From the NCBI RefSeq assembly GCF_900167945.1, contig NZ_FUZA01000012.1:1-64000 (forward strand): 64,000 bases of DNA, written 5' to 3'. The notes beneath the pieces are model-generated. The model ran no database searches and had not been told where the DNA came from. It worked only from the letters and a program-made list of their open reading frames with translations. Shown here in pieces: positions 18,183 through 25,426 of this stretch (position 1 is its first letter; every line of letters begins with the position of its first letter). The translations under genes were made by a program, and so were the position numbers. The DNA is from Dyadobacter psychrophilus (GTDB lineage: Bacteria > Bacteroidota > Bacteroidia > Cytophagales > Spirosomataceae).

Positions 18183-18221
18183 AAGCAGCCCACGGAAATA
18201 ATATTTCTGTGGGCTGTTTTT
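18183..18221 (+). terminator. Terminator of the RND operon
   Basis: A near-perfect stem (AGCAGCCCACGGAAAT pairing with ATTTCTGTGGGCTG) is followed by a T run, starting ~20 bp after the permease stop. It may work in both directions because A residues precede the stem. Confidence 0.85.
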
Positions 18222-18310
18222 ATATTGATTTTTTGTGAAACCTTTCGCTATTCAAACTGCGGGCATTCTTTTTTAGCATTAAGCGTGAGGCTTTCTCAAA
18301 CTCTTCTATC

Positions 18311-19213
18311 ATGTACGTAAAGCAAGTATTTTCAGTCTGGCGGCTTTTAAAAGGAATCTGGCATGGGCTGCTGGCCGTGACGGCCTACGCCACACTGGTT
18401 TTTTATCTTTTCAGCTATCAGCACTGGCACTTTTTATCATTTCCTATCTCGATCATTACCATTCTGGGAACAGCACTTTCGCTGCTGCTGGGTTTTAGGA
18501 CCAACTCAGCTTATGACCGCTGGTGGGAAGCACGAAAGGTGTGGGGCGAGATTGTCAACGACAGCCGCTCCTTGGTCAGACAATCCATTTCCTTTATTAA
18601 CACAGATCAGGCAGAAAAAGACCAAGTCATCTCCAACATTGCGCATTTGCAGATCGCCTGGTGCTATGCGCTTACCAATTCGCTCAGACGGGAACCCGTT
18701 TTGGTTTATGCCGATCTTCATTTAAACGAAGCTGAGCACAATTACGCGGCAAGCCAGGACAATATTCCCAACGCGATTTTAAACCTGATACAATCCCGCT
18801 TTACGGATCTGCACGAGCAGAACAAGATCGAAACGCTGCTCTATCAGAACATTGACCAGACCTTGCAGCGGCTTTGTGATGCAATGGGAAAATGCGAGCG
18901 GATCAAAAACACTGTTTTCCCGACCCAATACAGCTTTTTCGTGGTGCTGGTCATTTTCATATTTACGCTGGTGCTGCCCATGGGCCTGGTTGAAAGCATC
19001 GGCAGGATTGCCATTCCGATCACATTCATTATATCATTTCTTTTCCTTTACGTGGAATGGATTGCATACGTGATGCAAAACCCATTTGAGAACGGGCCCA
19101 ATGATATCCCCATGACCACGCTTTCCAGAACCATTGAAATCAACCTTTTAGAGCTGATCGGAGCCCCGAAAATTCCTGAGAAGATCCTGCCTAAAAATGG
19201 TGTGGTGATGTAG
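18311..19213 (+). CDS. Bestrophin family ion channel
   Basis: A 300-residue bestrophin-like (UPF0187) membrane protein. Characteristic segments are the first helix region followed by LGTALSLLLGFRTNSAYDRWWEARKVWGE at residues ~56-83 and, late, LPMGLVESIGRIAIPITFII. The C-terminal part has IPMTTLSRTIEINLLELIG. Bacterial bestrophins are pentameric ion channels; ion choice cannot be inferred here. It stands alone between the RND terminator and the arsenic locus. Confidence 0.92.
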   Translation: MYVKQVFSVWRLLKGIWHGLLAVTAYATLVFYLFSYQHWHFLSFPISIITILGTALSLLLGFRTNSAYDRWWEARKVWGEIVNDSRSLVRQSISFINTDQAEKDQVISNIAHLQIAWCYALTNSLRREPVLVYADLHLNEAEHNYAASQDNIPNAILNLIQSRFTDLHEQNKIETLLYQNIDQTLQRLCDAMGKCERIKNTVFPTQYSFFVVLVIFIFTLVLPMGLVESIGRIAIPITFIISFLFLYVEWIAYVMQNPFENGPNDIPMTTLSRTIEINLLELIGAPKIPEKILPKNGVVM

Positions 19214-19320
19214 ATTCTTAAAAAAAAGTGCCTGCCTAAATCGCCAGCATCGTATGCGCACGTCTTCACCGCTCGGCTAGCACTTTATAGTAATTGTTTG
19301 TGCTAGCAAGTTGTAAACAA

Positions 19321-20022
19321 CTAGATTTTCACTTTTGAAAAAACATACAGCGTCTCAGTTGCGATCTGCTTGCAACGCTCGTCATATTTGGCTGTCTCCT
19401 GGGCGGAACCATCAAAGGCTTTCGGGTCATCATAAGGAATGGCAACCCTGGCAGCTGCATCTTTCACAACAGGGCACGCTTCATCAGCCTGTGAACAGGT
19501 CATGATAGCACAGAAATTACTTTGAGCATTGCTGGCGTCGTCATATTTTTTTGAAAAAGCTTTCATAGGTTCAGCTCCGGCCCCATAGCTTACATGATAG
19601 ATTCGGTTTTTGCCATCTGATGTTTTTGTGATATCAAAACCAGCCCTTTCGCAAGCAGCAACCGCCCGCTCGTTGAATGCGGTGGCCTCAGTACCGCCAG
19701 AGTATGTCTTGACATTGGGGATGTCGTAATATGCAGCAGCAGTAGCAGCCCAAATTTGACCGAAATGACTGCGGCGGGAATTGTGCGTACAGATGTATGT
19801 GAGCTGCACTGGCTGGCCAGCTTTGACCTGCTTTTGGATAAATACAGCGATTTTGTCAAGCTCTTCTCTTCGGTCTTCTGGAATTTTTGAGAAGTCGTCT
19901 TTAATCGTGTTGATGTAGGAAGAGAGCTTTGGGTTTAGTGCTTTTTTGTTGTCTAAGTTGCTAGCTGGCATGATTGCGGCAGTGGTAAAAACGGTTATCA
20001 GTAATAGATTAATCAAGTTCAT
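19321..20022 (-). CDS. Arsenate reductase-like low-molecular-weight phosphatase with signal peptide
   Basis: A 233-residue protein of the low-molecular-weight tyrosine phosphatase/thioredoxin-type ArsC group. The P-loop CTHNSRRS starts at Cys78 and fits CX5R. YDDPKAFDG near 197-205 supplies the likely general-acid Asp. Further Cys at 171, 176 and 183 (NFCAIMTCSQADEACP) could serve as relay cysteines. Start: ATG 20022; an upstream TTG (20046) would add eight residues. The first ~20 residues form a hydrophobic signal-like segment (NLINLLLITVFTTAAIMPA), unusual because ArsC enzymes normally work in the cytoplasm. It diverges from arsR across a region with two dyads, so arsenic control is likely. 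Arsenate reduction itself is an inference. Confidence 0.8.
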   Translation of the reverse strand: MNLINLLLITVFTTAAIMPASNLDNKKALNPKLSSYINTIKDDFSKIPEDRREELDKIAVFIQKQVKAGQPVQLTYICTHNSRRSHFGQIWAATAAAYYDIPNVKTYSGGTEATAFNERAVAACERAGFDITKTSDGKNRIYHVSYGAGAEPMKAFSKKYDDASNAQSNFCAIMTCSQADEACPVVKDAAARVAIPYDDPKAFDGSAQETAKYDERCKQIATETLYVFSKVKI

Positions 20023-20045
20023 ATTTATCAGGTAAGTTGTAGCCA

Positions 20046-20061
20046 ATCGTAAAGATACGAT
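20046..20061. promoter_or_regulatory. Dyad operator in the arsC promoter
   Basis: A perfect 6-bp inverted repeat ATCGTA-aaga-TACGAT. Its centre, read on the minus strand, gives TATCTTTA (20050-20057), a near match to the TAnnTTTG box. CAAA at 20075-20078 is TTTG on that strand, 17 nt away. An ArsR repressor bound here would cover the arsC promoter. Confidence 0.5.
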
Positions 20062-20095
20062 AGAATTTAGCAGACAAAAAATATCTATCGTAATA

Positions 20096-20125
20096 TTGCA
20101 ATTGATAGAATGCTATCTATATTTG
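20096..20125 (+). promoter_or_regulatory. arsR promoter with overlapping operator dyad
   Basis: TTG (20096-20098), a 19-nt spacer and TATATTTG (20118-20125) match the Bacteroidota promoter. A dyad GATAG-aatg-CTATC (20104-20117) lies in the spacer, where a repressor would block polymerase. The -7 box ends four bases before the arsR ATG, which predicts a leaderless or nearly leaderless mRNA. Confidence 0.6.
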
Positions 20126-20129
20126 CAGC

Positions 20130-20462
20130 ATGGGAGTAACTAAAACCGAAATATTCACAGAGCAGCAGAACCGTATCGCGGATCTGGCAAAGGCATTTTC
20201 GCACCCGGCCAGGGTTGCGATTCTGCAACTACTGATTGCCAGAAAAGCATGCGTTTGCGGTGATTTGGTGGATGAGCTCGAACTTGCCCAGGCAACTGTT
20301 TCCCAGCATTTGAAGGAACTTAAAAGGATTGGCATCATCCATGGTGAAATCAATCCACCAAGGGTATGCTATTGCATAAACCCAGTCGTGTGGTCAGAAG
20401 CGCAGAAAACTTTCGGTGCGTTGCTTGATACATTTGCCCTTAGTGAATCCTGCTGCAATTAG
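20130..20462 (+). CDS. arsR: ArsR family metalloregulator
   Basis: A 110-residue winged-helix repressor. LAKAFSHPARVAILQLLI is the typical start of the ArsR/SmtB domain. ACVCGDLVDELELAQATVSQHL carries a CxC pair (Cys41, Cys43) at the start of the helix before the recognition helix, the usual As(III) site of the ELCVCDL type. A C-terminal Cys pair (108-109) could add ligands. It should release DNA when arsenite binds. The gene is divergent from the arsC-like gene. Its last codons form the left arm of a terminator, so it may be transcribed partly apart from the genes that follow. Confidence 0.93.
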   Translation: MGVTKTEIFTEQQNRIADLAKAFSHPARVAILQLLIARKACVCGDLVDELELAQATVSQHLKELKRIGIIHGEINPPRVCYCINPVVWSEAQKTFGALLDTFALSESCCN

Positions 20463-20476
20463 CAGGGCTTTTTTTT
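20449..20476 (+). terminator. Intrinsic terminator overlapping the arsR stop
   Basis: CCTGCT (20449-20454) pairs with AGCAGG (20461-20466), followed by GC and eight T. The left arm lies in the last arsR codons. The T tract also supplies the TTTG of the next promoter. Confidence 0.6.
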
Positions 20477-20504
20477 GATAATATCAATCGCAATAATACA
20501 TTTA
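20474..20504 (+). promoter_or_regulatory. Second ars promoter ahead of the DUF6428 gene
   Basis: TTTG (20474-20477), a 19-nt spacer and TACATTTA (20497-20504) resemble the Bacteroidota promoter, with one mismatch in the second box. The spacer holds ATATCAATCGCAAT; its complement resembles the ATTGCAATTGATAG stretch at the arsR promoter, so ArsR may bind here too. Confidence 0.45.
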
Positions 20505-20517
20505 ACCAATAGAAACT

Positions 20518-21090
20518 ATGAGCCAATTAAATCCGGAGACTCGCAGTCCAATGAGCTGGGGTGATTTCAAAAATACCCTTAAACAAAATCCTGATCTGCA
20601 CCTGCAATTCCAATATGAGGAAGGCAAGTTTGTAGACAGCTCTTACCACATTACCGAGATCAAACAAGCACCGATTGTTTCAGTTGATTGCGGCGGGGTA
20701 ATGAATAGCTGGACAGAAGTGATCGTGCAGCTATGGGAACCCTCAGAGAAAGAAGTAGACCGTTCAATGAAAGTTGACAAAGCGCTAAAGATTGTTGACC
20801 TGGTTGAAAAATCGCTTCCCCTGAACCCAAACGCAACCGTTAAAATTGAGTTCGGTAATTCCAGGTTTGATACACGCCAGATGTACCCCGGAGAGTTTGC
20901 TTCCGATGGTGAAACGTTTACCGTTAAACTAGTTCCGGACTTCACCCAATGCAAGGCACTTACCCGAAACCAAAGCTGCGGCACGCCATCAGCAGAAACT
21001 TCATGCTGCGCGCCTGCCCCTGTCAAACAGGAATTGGAACTGGTCACCTCCGATGGTGACAGCTGCAAGCCAGGCTCTGGGTGCTGCTAA
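20518..21090 (+). CDS. DUF6428 family protein with Cys-rich tail
   Basis: A 190-residue protein of a family often found in arsenic loci of Bacteroidota (DUF6428). Residues ~10-145 form the conserved domain (SWGDFKNTLKQNPDLHLQFQ, SYHITEIKQAPIVSVDCGG, WTEVIVQLWEP). The tail is Cys-rich (QSCGTP, SCCAP, ending CKPGSGCC). Such clusters could hold As(III) and pass it to the exporter or repressor, but this is inference and no biochemical role is established. It begins 55 bp after arsR, behind a terminator and a likely promoter, and is followed by arsN2. Confidence 0.8.
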   Translation: MSQLNPETRSPMSWGDFKNTLKQNPDLHLQFQYEEGKFVDSSYHITEIKQAPIVSVDCGGVMNSWTEVIVQLWEPSEKEVDRSMKVDKALKIVDLVEKSLPLNPNATVKIEFGNSRFDTRQMYPGEFASDGETFTVKLVPDFTQCKALTRNQSCGTPSAETSCCAPAPVKQELELVTSDGDSCKPGSGCC

Positions 21091-21105
21091 CAAAAACAAC
21101 CAGCT

Positions 21106-21555
21106 ATGAAACTACAAATTGATAAAGCAGTGCCAGCAGACAAGGAAGTCATAACCAGCCTGCTGAAAGAAGCAGACCTTCTTACCGAAGACTTGCCTGC
21201 TGGTTTAGAACATTTCATTTTAGCCAGAAACGAAGGAGCACTTGTTGGTGTCGCCGGAATGGAGCTGTTTGAACAAGTCGGACTGTTACGCTCAATTGCA
21301 GTTAGCCCCGATCATCAGGGTAAGGGCATTGCCCGGAAATTGGTCGAGCAGCTTCTGGCAAATGCTGACAAGCAAGAAGTTGAAACGCTATACCTGATCA
21401 CAACCACAGCTGACCATTATTTTGACCGCTATGGCTTTGTGGTCGTAAACCGTGAGCAAGTGCCGGAAGCCATTCAGCAAACCAAGCAGTTTAGCGGTCT
21501 TTGCCCAACATCTGCTGTCGTTATGAAAAGAGATTTAAAGTATCAAACCGCATGA
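21106..21555 (+). CDS. arsN2: Arsenic resistance GNAT acetyltransferase ArsN2
   Basis: A 149-residue GNAT protein of the arsinothricin/arsenic-locus type. The acetyl-CoA loop QGKGIARKLVEQLL (~residues 71-84) follows LLRSIAVSPDH. The end has TTTADHYFDRYGF, typical of this subfamily. ArsN proteins acetylate the amino group of organoarsenicals such as arsinothricin; the true substrate of this one is unproven. Its stop overlaps the acr3 start (ATGA), indicating translational coupling. Confidence 0.87.
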   Translation: MKLQIDKAVPADKEVITSLLKEADLLTEDLPAGLEHFILARNEGALVGVAGMELFEQVGLLRSIAVSPDHQGKGIARKLVEQLLANADKQEVETLYLITTTADHYFDRYGFVVVNREQVPEAIQQTKQFSGLCPTSAVVMKRDLKYQTA

Positions 21556-22589
21556 ATAACCCACGTCTTTCTTTTTTAGACCGTTACCTAACTTTATGGA
21601 TCTTTTTGGCCATGCTTATCGGTGTATCAATTGGCTATTTCTTGCCAGGTACACCAGATTTCATCAACCAGTTCAATTCAGGATCAGGCGTGAACGTTCC
21701 GTTAGCTATTGGCCTTGTGCTGATGATGTACCCGCCACTGGCCAAGGTGCGTTATGCAGAGCTGCCAAAGGTGTTTAACAACACCAAGATCCTGGGGATT
21801 TCGCTACTTCAAAACTGGATCATTGGTCCGCTGCTGATGTTTGGGCTGGCCGTCATTTTCCTTCCTGATAAGCCCGAGTACATGACTGGGTTGATCATGA
21901 TCGGCATTGCCCGTTGCATCGCGATGGTGATTGTCTGGAATGACCTGGCCAATGGTGACCGCCTGTATGCAGCAGGGCTGGTTGCTTTCAACAGCATTTT
22001 TCAGGTCTTGTTTTACTCGGTCTATGCCTATGTGTTTGTGACAGTTTTGCCACCGCTTTTCGGCTTGAAAGGATTTGAAGTGAATATTACGATTGGCCAG
22101 GTCGCCCAAAGCGTCTTTATTTATCTGGGCATCCCGTTCTTGGCGGGCATTATTTCCAGGATCGTATTAACAAAGTTGTTTAGTAAGCAGTGGTATGAGA
22201 CAAAATTCCTTCCGGCCATTAGCCCGATCACATTAATTGCCTTGCTCTTTACGATTGTGGTCATGTTCAGTTTGAAAGGTCAGCTGATTGTCAGTATCCC
22301 CTTTGATGTGCTGCGGATTGCGCTGCCACTGACGATCTATTTTGCAATCATGTTTTTCTCTGCTTTTTACCTGTCCAAACGTGCAGGTGCGGATTATGCC
22401 AAATCAACATCGCTGGCCTTCACCGCCGCAGGCAACAACTTTGAGCTAGGGATCGCGGTAGCCATCGCAGTATTCGGGATTGATTCGGGGGCTGCATTCG
22501 CTGCTGTCATTGGCCCACTAATCGAAGTGCCGGTATTGATCCTGATGGTCAATTTTGCTCTCAAACAACAGCACAAGTTTTTCAACTAA
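21552..22589 (+). CDS. acr3: Arsenite efflux transporter, ACR3 family
   Basis: A 345-residue, ~10-helix arsenite permease. I start it at ATG 21552 (MNNPRLSFLDRYLTLWIF), which overlaps the arsN2 stop; the frame extends upstream but lies within arsN2. Family hallmarks are LGVSIGYFLPGTP-like text in helix 1, PLAIGLVLMMYPPLAKVRY, and GIARCIAMVIVWNDLANGD with the conserved Cys of helix 4. AGNNFELGIAVAIAVFG near the end is the typical conserved late helix. It expels As(III) using the membrane potential. The length is normal for ACR3. Confidence 0.95.
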   Translation: MNNPRLSFLDRYLTLWIFLAMLIGVSIGYFLPGTPDFINQFNSGSGVNVPLAIGLVLMMYPPLAKVRYAELPKVFNNTKILGISLLQNWIIGPLLMFGLAVIFLPDKPEYMTGLIMIGIARCIAMVIVWNDLANGDRLYAAGLVAFNSIFQVLFYSVYAYVFVTVLPPLFGLKGFEVNITIGQVAQSVFIYLGIPFLAGIISRIVLTKLFSKQWYETKFLPAISPITLIALLFTIVVMFSLKGQLIVSIPFDVLRIALPLTIYFAIMFFSAFYLSKRAGADYAKSTSLAFTAAGNNFELGIAVAIAVFGIDSGAAFAAVIGPLIEVPVLILMVNFALKQQHKFFN

Positions 22590-22600
22590 CTACGTATTAA

Positions 22601-23350
22601 ATGAGAATAGCACTACTATCAGATATTCATGCTAATCTTCCCGCTTTTGAGGCGGTACTGGAAGATCTAGAAAAACGAAAGCCTGATGCCGTCTACTGTC
22701 TGGGGGATCTGGTGGGCTACAATGTCTGGCCTAATCAGGTGATCGGTTTAGTGCGCAAACACGGTATTGCGACCATCTCAGGAAACCATGACCTGAAAGT
22801 GTCCAAAATACCTCCTTCCGTAGGTGGTTGCAGCAAGGAAGAAAATAGTGAGTATGCCTACAAGCTGGTGGGAGGCAAAGAAAGGGAATACTTATTAACA
22901 CTACCCAGGCATCTCAGGTTAGAATTTCTACTTAATGATCAGCAGCTTAATATGTTACTTGTCCATGGAAGCCCGCGCAGCATTAACGAATATTTGATGC
23001 AGAAGCTGCCAGAGGGGTATATGCTGGAACTGGTCAAGGAATTTAACGCGGATATTCTTTGCTTTGGACACTCTCACAAGCCTTATCACCGTGTTATCAA
23101 TTCGGGCGAGAATGGTATTGATCATTTTCATCACCTGATTAATATAGGCTCTGTCGGTAAACCCAAGGATGGTGATGCGCGCGCATGTTATGTGCTACTG
23201 ACGATTGATCAAACAGCCAGCATCCAAATCCAGAATACTGTTCAGGTCGAATTTGTAAGGGTTGAATACGATGTTGAAAAAGCAGCGCAGGCCGTAGAGC
23301 GGAGCCCTCTTCCTGATGCATTTGCAGATAATCTAAGAAAAGCATATTAA
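22601..23350 (+). CDS. Calcineurin-like metallophosphoesterase
   Basis: A 249-residue metallophosphoesterase. All metal-site motifs are visible: SDIHAN (residue ~7), GDLVGY, GNHD, HGSP and GHSHKP. The first residue of the conserved core is in the first ten, so no signal peptide. It lies 11 bp after acr3 and seems to be the last gene of the ars operon. Phosphoesterases of this type occur in several arsenic loci, but the substrate is unknown. Confidence 0.87.
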   Translation: MRIALLSDIHANLPAFEAVLEDLEKRKPDAVYCLGDLVGYNVWPNQVIGLVRKHGIATISGNHDLKVSKIPPSVGGCSKEENSEYAYKLVGGKEREYLLTLPRHLRLEFLLNDQQLNMLLVHGSPRSINEYLMQKLPEGYMLELVKEFNADILCFGHSHKPYHRVINSGENGIDHFHHLINIGSVGKPKDGDARACYVLLTIDQTASIQIQNTVQVEFVRVEYDVEKAAQAVERSPLPDAFADNLRKAY

Positions 23351-23529
23351 CCTTAGGGAACCTACTCGGCCAGCTGACTGGCAAGAGGGTACATTGATCA
23401 TCATCCAGCTATATGGCTAAATTAAGGTTTGCCTGGGCTAAACAAACCGATTGGAGCAGGATGAAAAAGCATGTTGCCGAAATACCATATCTGAGAGCAC
23501 AAAAGTGACATCCATCAGGCAGGAGTATC

Positions 23530-23670
23530 ATGGCAGATATAGTTAATAGTAGGGGTATTCTAAAAAGAGGTGCTTTTATGGCCCTGGCCGTGACCGAGGT
23601 TGGTTGCGCTAGCTTCTGGTATCTTCAAAGGCCACCAACAATGTCCAGCCCGAAGGGGCATAGTCAATGA
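23530..23670 (+). pseudogene. N-terminal remnant, possibly of an MBL-fold hydrolase
   Basis: A 46-codon ORF reads ILKRGAFMALAVTEVGC, then WYLQRPPTMSSPKG, and stops. This resembles the signal region and the first conserved stretch of exported metallo-beta-lactamase-fold hydrolases, where a pattern like P.FGK.P.GERL follows a hydrophobic start. Nothing of the catalytic part (HxHxDH) is found downstream. The rest of 23351-23917 has only a 31-codon ORF (23413-23508) and no recognisable gene. I treat it as a gene remnant, from memory of the family only. Confidence 0.3.
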
Positions 23671-23917
23671 GCTTTAGAAGGTATCCTAGGGCCCTGAAAA
23701 GCATTTATAGATTGAGTATTTAAAGTCCCCAAATGACATCAGAACGTAAAGCAAACCTTTATCAATTCCTGCTAGCGAAAGACTGTTGATGGAGTATTTA
23801 TTTTGGATCAACTCGTTCACTACTAAGAAATTCTGCTTATACAACTTACTTTCCGGTCACAACCAAATCAGAAAAAGATGCTAATTTCAAAGAGCTTTAA
23901 ACCACGCGTATACGAAT

Positions 23918-24379
23918 ATGTCAGATACAGGAAATAGTCCTTCTACTGTTAAAAAACCTGCACCATTAATGCTCAGAGCAAGGGAAGCGGGGGTTCAGGA
24001 AGAAATTGAAGGTGAAATAGAAGTATTTTTGCACGGAACGACACGACGATCGGCAGACAGGTTACTCGACCAGGGCGACAGCCTTTCTTCGACGGGTGGA
24101 AATCACGGAGGGGCATTGCATACGATTCCTGATGCTAATGTTGCCCTGGAATTTGCAAAACGCTCAGCAACCCAGGTTCCGGGTGAAACGCCAGTTGTAG
24201 TGGCGATTGCACTTCCTAAAAAAATTGCGGACAGTCTGCGAAACAGAAGATTGTTGTATTCAACTGCCATTTCTGGTCCTCCACAAGGTGTCCGGGACTT
24301 TACACCCCAGCATATTTTTGACAGAAATGCATTGGACACTTTGAAACAGCATGGTTTTTTCTTTGAATATAAGCCATGA
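23918..24379 (+). CDS. Orphan protein with ADP-ribosyltransferase-like motif
   Basis: A 153-residue protein with no signal peptide. After a polar N-terminus (residues 1-33) comes EVFLHGTTRRSADRLLDQG with His39-Gly40-Thr41, then STGGNHGGALHTIPDANVALEFAK. This order (HGT, helix, a glycine-rich strand ending in a T.D..A..fA pattern) is that of DUF3990-like and other ADP-ribosyltransferase-fold domains found as toxin or effector modules. Residues 95-153 contain FTPQHIFDRNALDTLKQHG. No partner immunity gene is adjacent and both flanks are poor in genes. I suggest an ART-like fold with moderate doubt; enzyme activity is unproven. Confidence 0.6.
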   Translation: MSDTGNSPSTVKKPAPLMLRAREAGVQEEIEGEIEVFLHGTTRRSADRLLDQGDSLSSTGGNHGGALHTIPDANVALEFAKRSATQVPGETPVVVAIALPKKIADSLRNRRLLYSTAISGPPQGVRDFTPQHIFDRNALDTLKQHGFFFEYKP

Positions 24380-24501
24380 CGAATAACGAGGTTGTAAGCA
24401 CTGATGAAGTTATCAGTTCAACGCCATACAAGGCTACCAAAAATTATATTTTCCCCATCCCACCACATATCAAAAGTATCATTTTTTGAAGAACCCGCGT
24501 A

Positions 24502-24540
24502 TTGGGACGGTTACCCCGAATTTTCAGGGAGTCGTCCCAA
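24502..24540 (+). other. Hairpin upstream of the exopolysaccharide operon
   Basis: TTGGGACG (24502-24509) pairs exactly with CGTCCCAA (24533-24540), and a CCC/GGG pair lies inside. It is followed by AAAATG, not T residues, so a simple terminator is unlikely. It lies ~30 bp before a promoter box and between the orphan gene and the export lipoprotein. Confidence 0.45.
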
Positions 24541-24568
24541 AAATGTAAACGGGCAGATGTAGTTGTGC

Positions 24569-24576
24569 TAAGTTTG
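24569..24576 (+). promoter_or_regulatory. Promoter -7 box of the exopolysaccharide operon
   Basis: TAAGTTTG is an exact TAnnTTTG match 65 nt before the export lipoprotein ATG. No convincing TTTG box lies at the right distance upstream, so this promoter may need an activator or be chance. Confidence 0.4.
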
Positions 24577-24640
24577 AAACTAATTACAATGAGTGATCAG
24601 TATCACTTATAACTCTCCACACAGTACAATACTCAGCGCG

Positions 24641-25417
24641 ATGAATATCAAAAATGCCGCATACATCATTACACTGCTTTTTCTAAGCTCCTGCGGGTCC
24701 TACAAGCACATCCCTTATTTCCAGGATCTTAAACCCTCGGAAGCTTCGCAGGAAGAAGTTTCCAACTTTTCAGCTATCACCATTCAAAAGGCTGATATTC
24801 TTGGAATTAATGTCAATAGTCGCAATCCCGAATCCTCCGCTATCTTTAATTATAACCTCAACCGGGCTAACGGTCCCAGTATGGACCAGCCTTCGGACAG
24901 CCCGGTTGTAGGTTATCTTGTCGATGAAAAAGGCGAAATCAACCTTCCTTTGATCGGTAACATGAAAGTTGCGGGAATGAGCACCTCAGAGCTTCGCGAG
25001 AAACTTAGCCAGACACTGCTGACTTATTATAAGGATCCTGTTGTCAATATCCGACTGCTTAATTTCAAAGTTTCGGTATTCGGCGATGTAGCGCGCCCGG
25101 ATGTTTACAGGTTACAAAACGAGCGCACCACCATAACACAGGCTTTGAGCCTTGCCGGAGATTTGAACATTACTGCGATGCGGACCAATATACTGCTCGT
25201 TAGAGAGCAGGACGGAAAGCGCAGCTTCATTCCCATCGATCTGACATCAAAAAAACTATTTGACTCCCCATACTACTATTTGAAAAACAATGATGAGATA
25301 TACGTGCAGCCCGACCGCACCAAATACGCCACAGTCGACAGGGGTTACCGCGTGACAACACTGATACTCTCAGGTCTTTCCATCATCGCCATTGTTCTTT
25401 CTAATTTATACAGGTAA
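24641..25417 (+). CDS. Polysaccharide export lipoprotein (Wza-like)
   Basis: A 258-residue lipoprotein. I chose ATG 24641 because it puts the lipobox FLSSC at Cys18 right after a hydrophobic stretch; the frame extends 48 bp further. Residues ~40-125 form the poly-export domain (ILGINVNSRNPE, VGYLVDEKGEINLPLIGNMKVAGMS). One or two SLBB segments follow (VSVFGDVARPDVYRLQNERT), and a helix at the C-terminus (TTLILSGLSIIAIVL) may cross the outer membrane. It should form the exit channel for the polymer. It precedes the tyrosine-kinase gene by nine bases. Confidence 0.93.
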   Translation: MNIKNAAYIITLLFLSSCGSYKHIPYFQDLKPSEASQEEVSNFSAITIQKADILGINVNSRNPESSAIFNYNLNRANGPSMDQPSDSPVVGYLVDEKGEINLPLIGNMKVAGMSTSELREKLSQTLLTYYKDPVVNIRLLNFKVSVFGDVARPDVYRLQNERTTITQALSLAGDLNITAMRTNILLVREQDGKRSFIPIDLTSKKLFDSPYYYLKNNDEIYVQPDRTKYATVDRGYRVTTLILSGLSIIAIVLSNLYR

Positions 25418-25426
25418 TAACGCATT

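Noticed and set aside
17783..18193. Minus-strand frame opposite the end of the RND permease
   Set aside because: A shadow of conserved membrane helices.
23413..23508. 31-codon ORF after the phosphoesterase
   Set aside because: Too short and not recognised; no promoter or partner.
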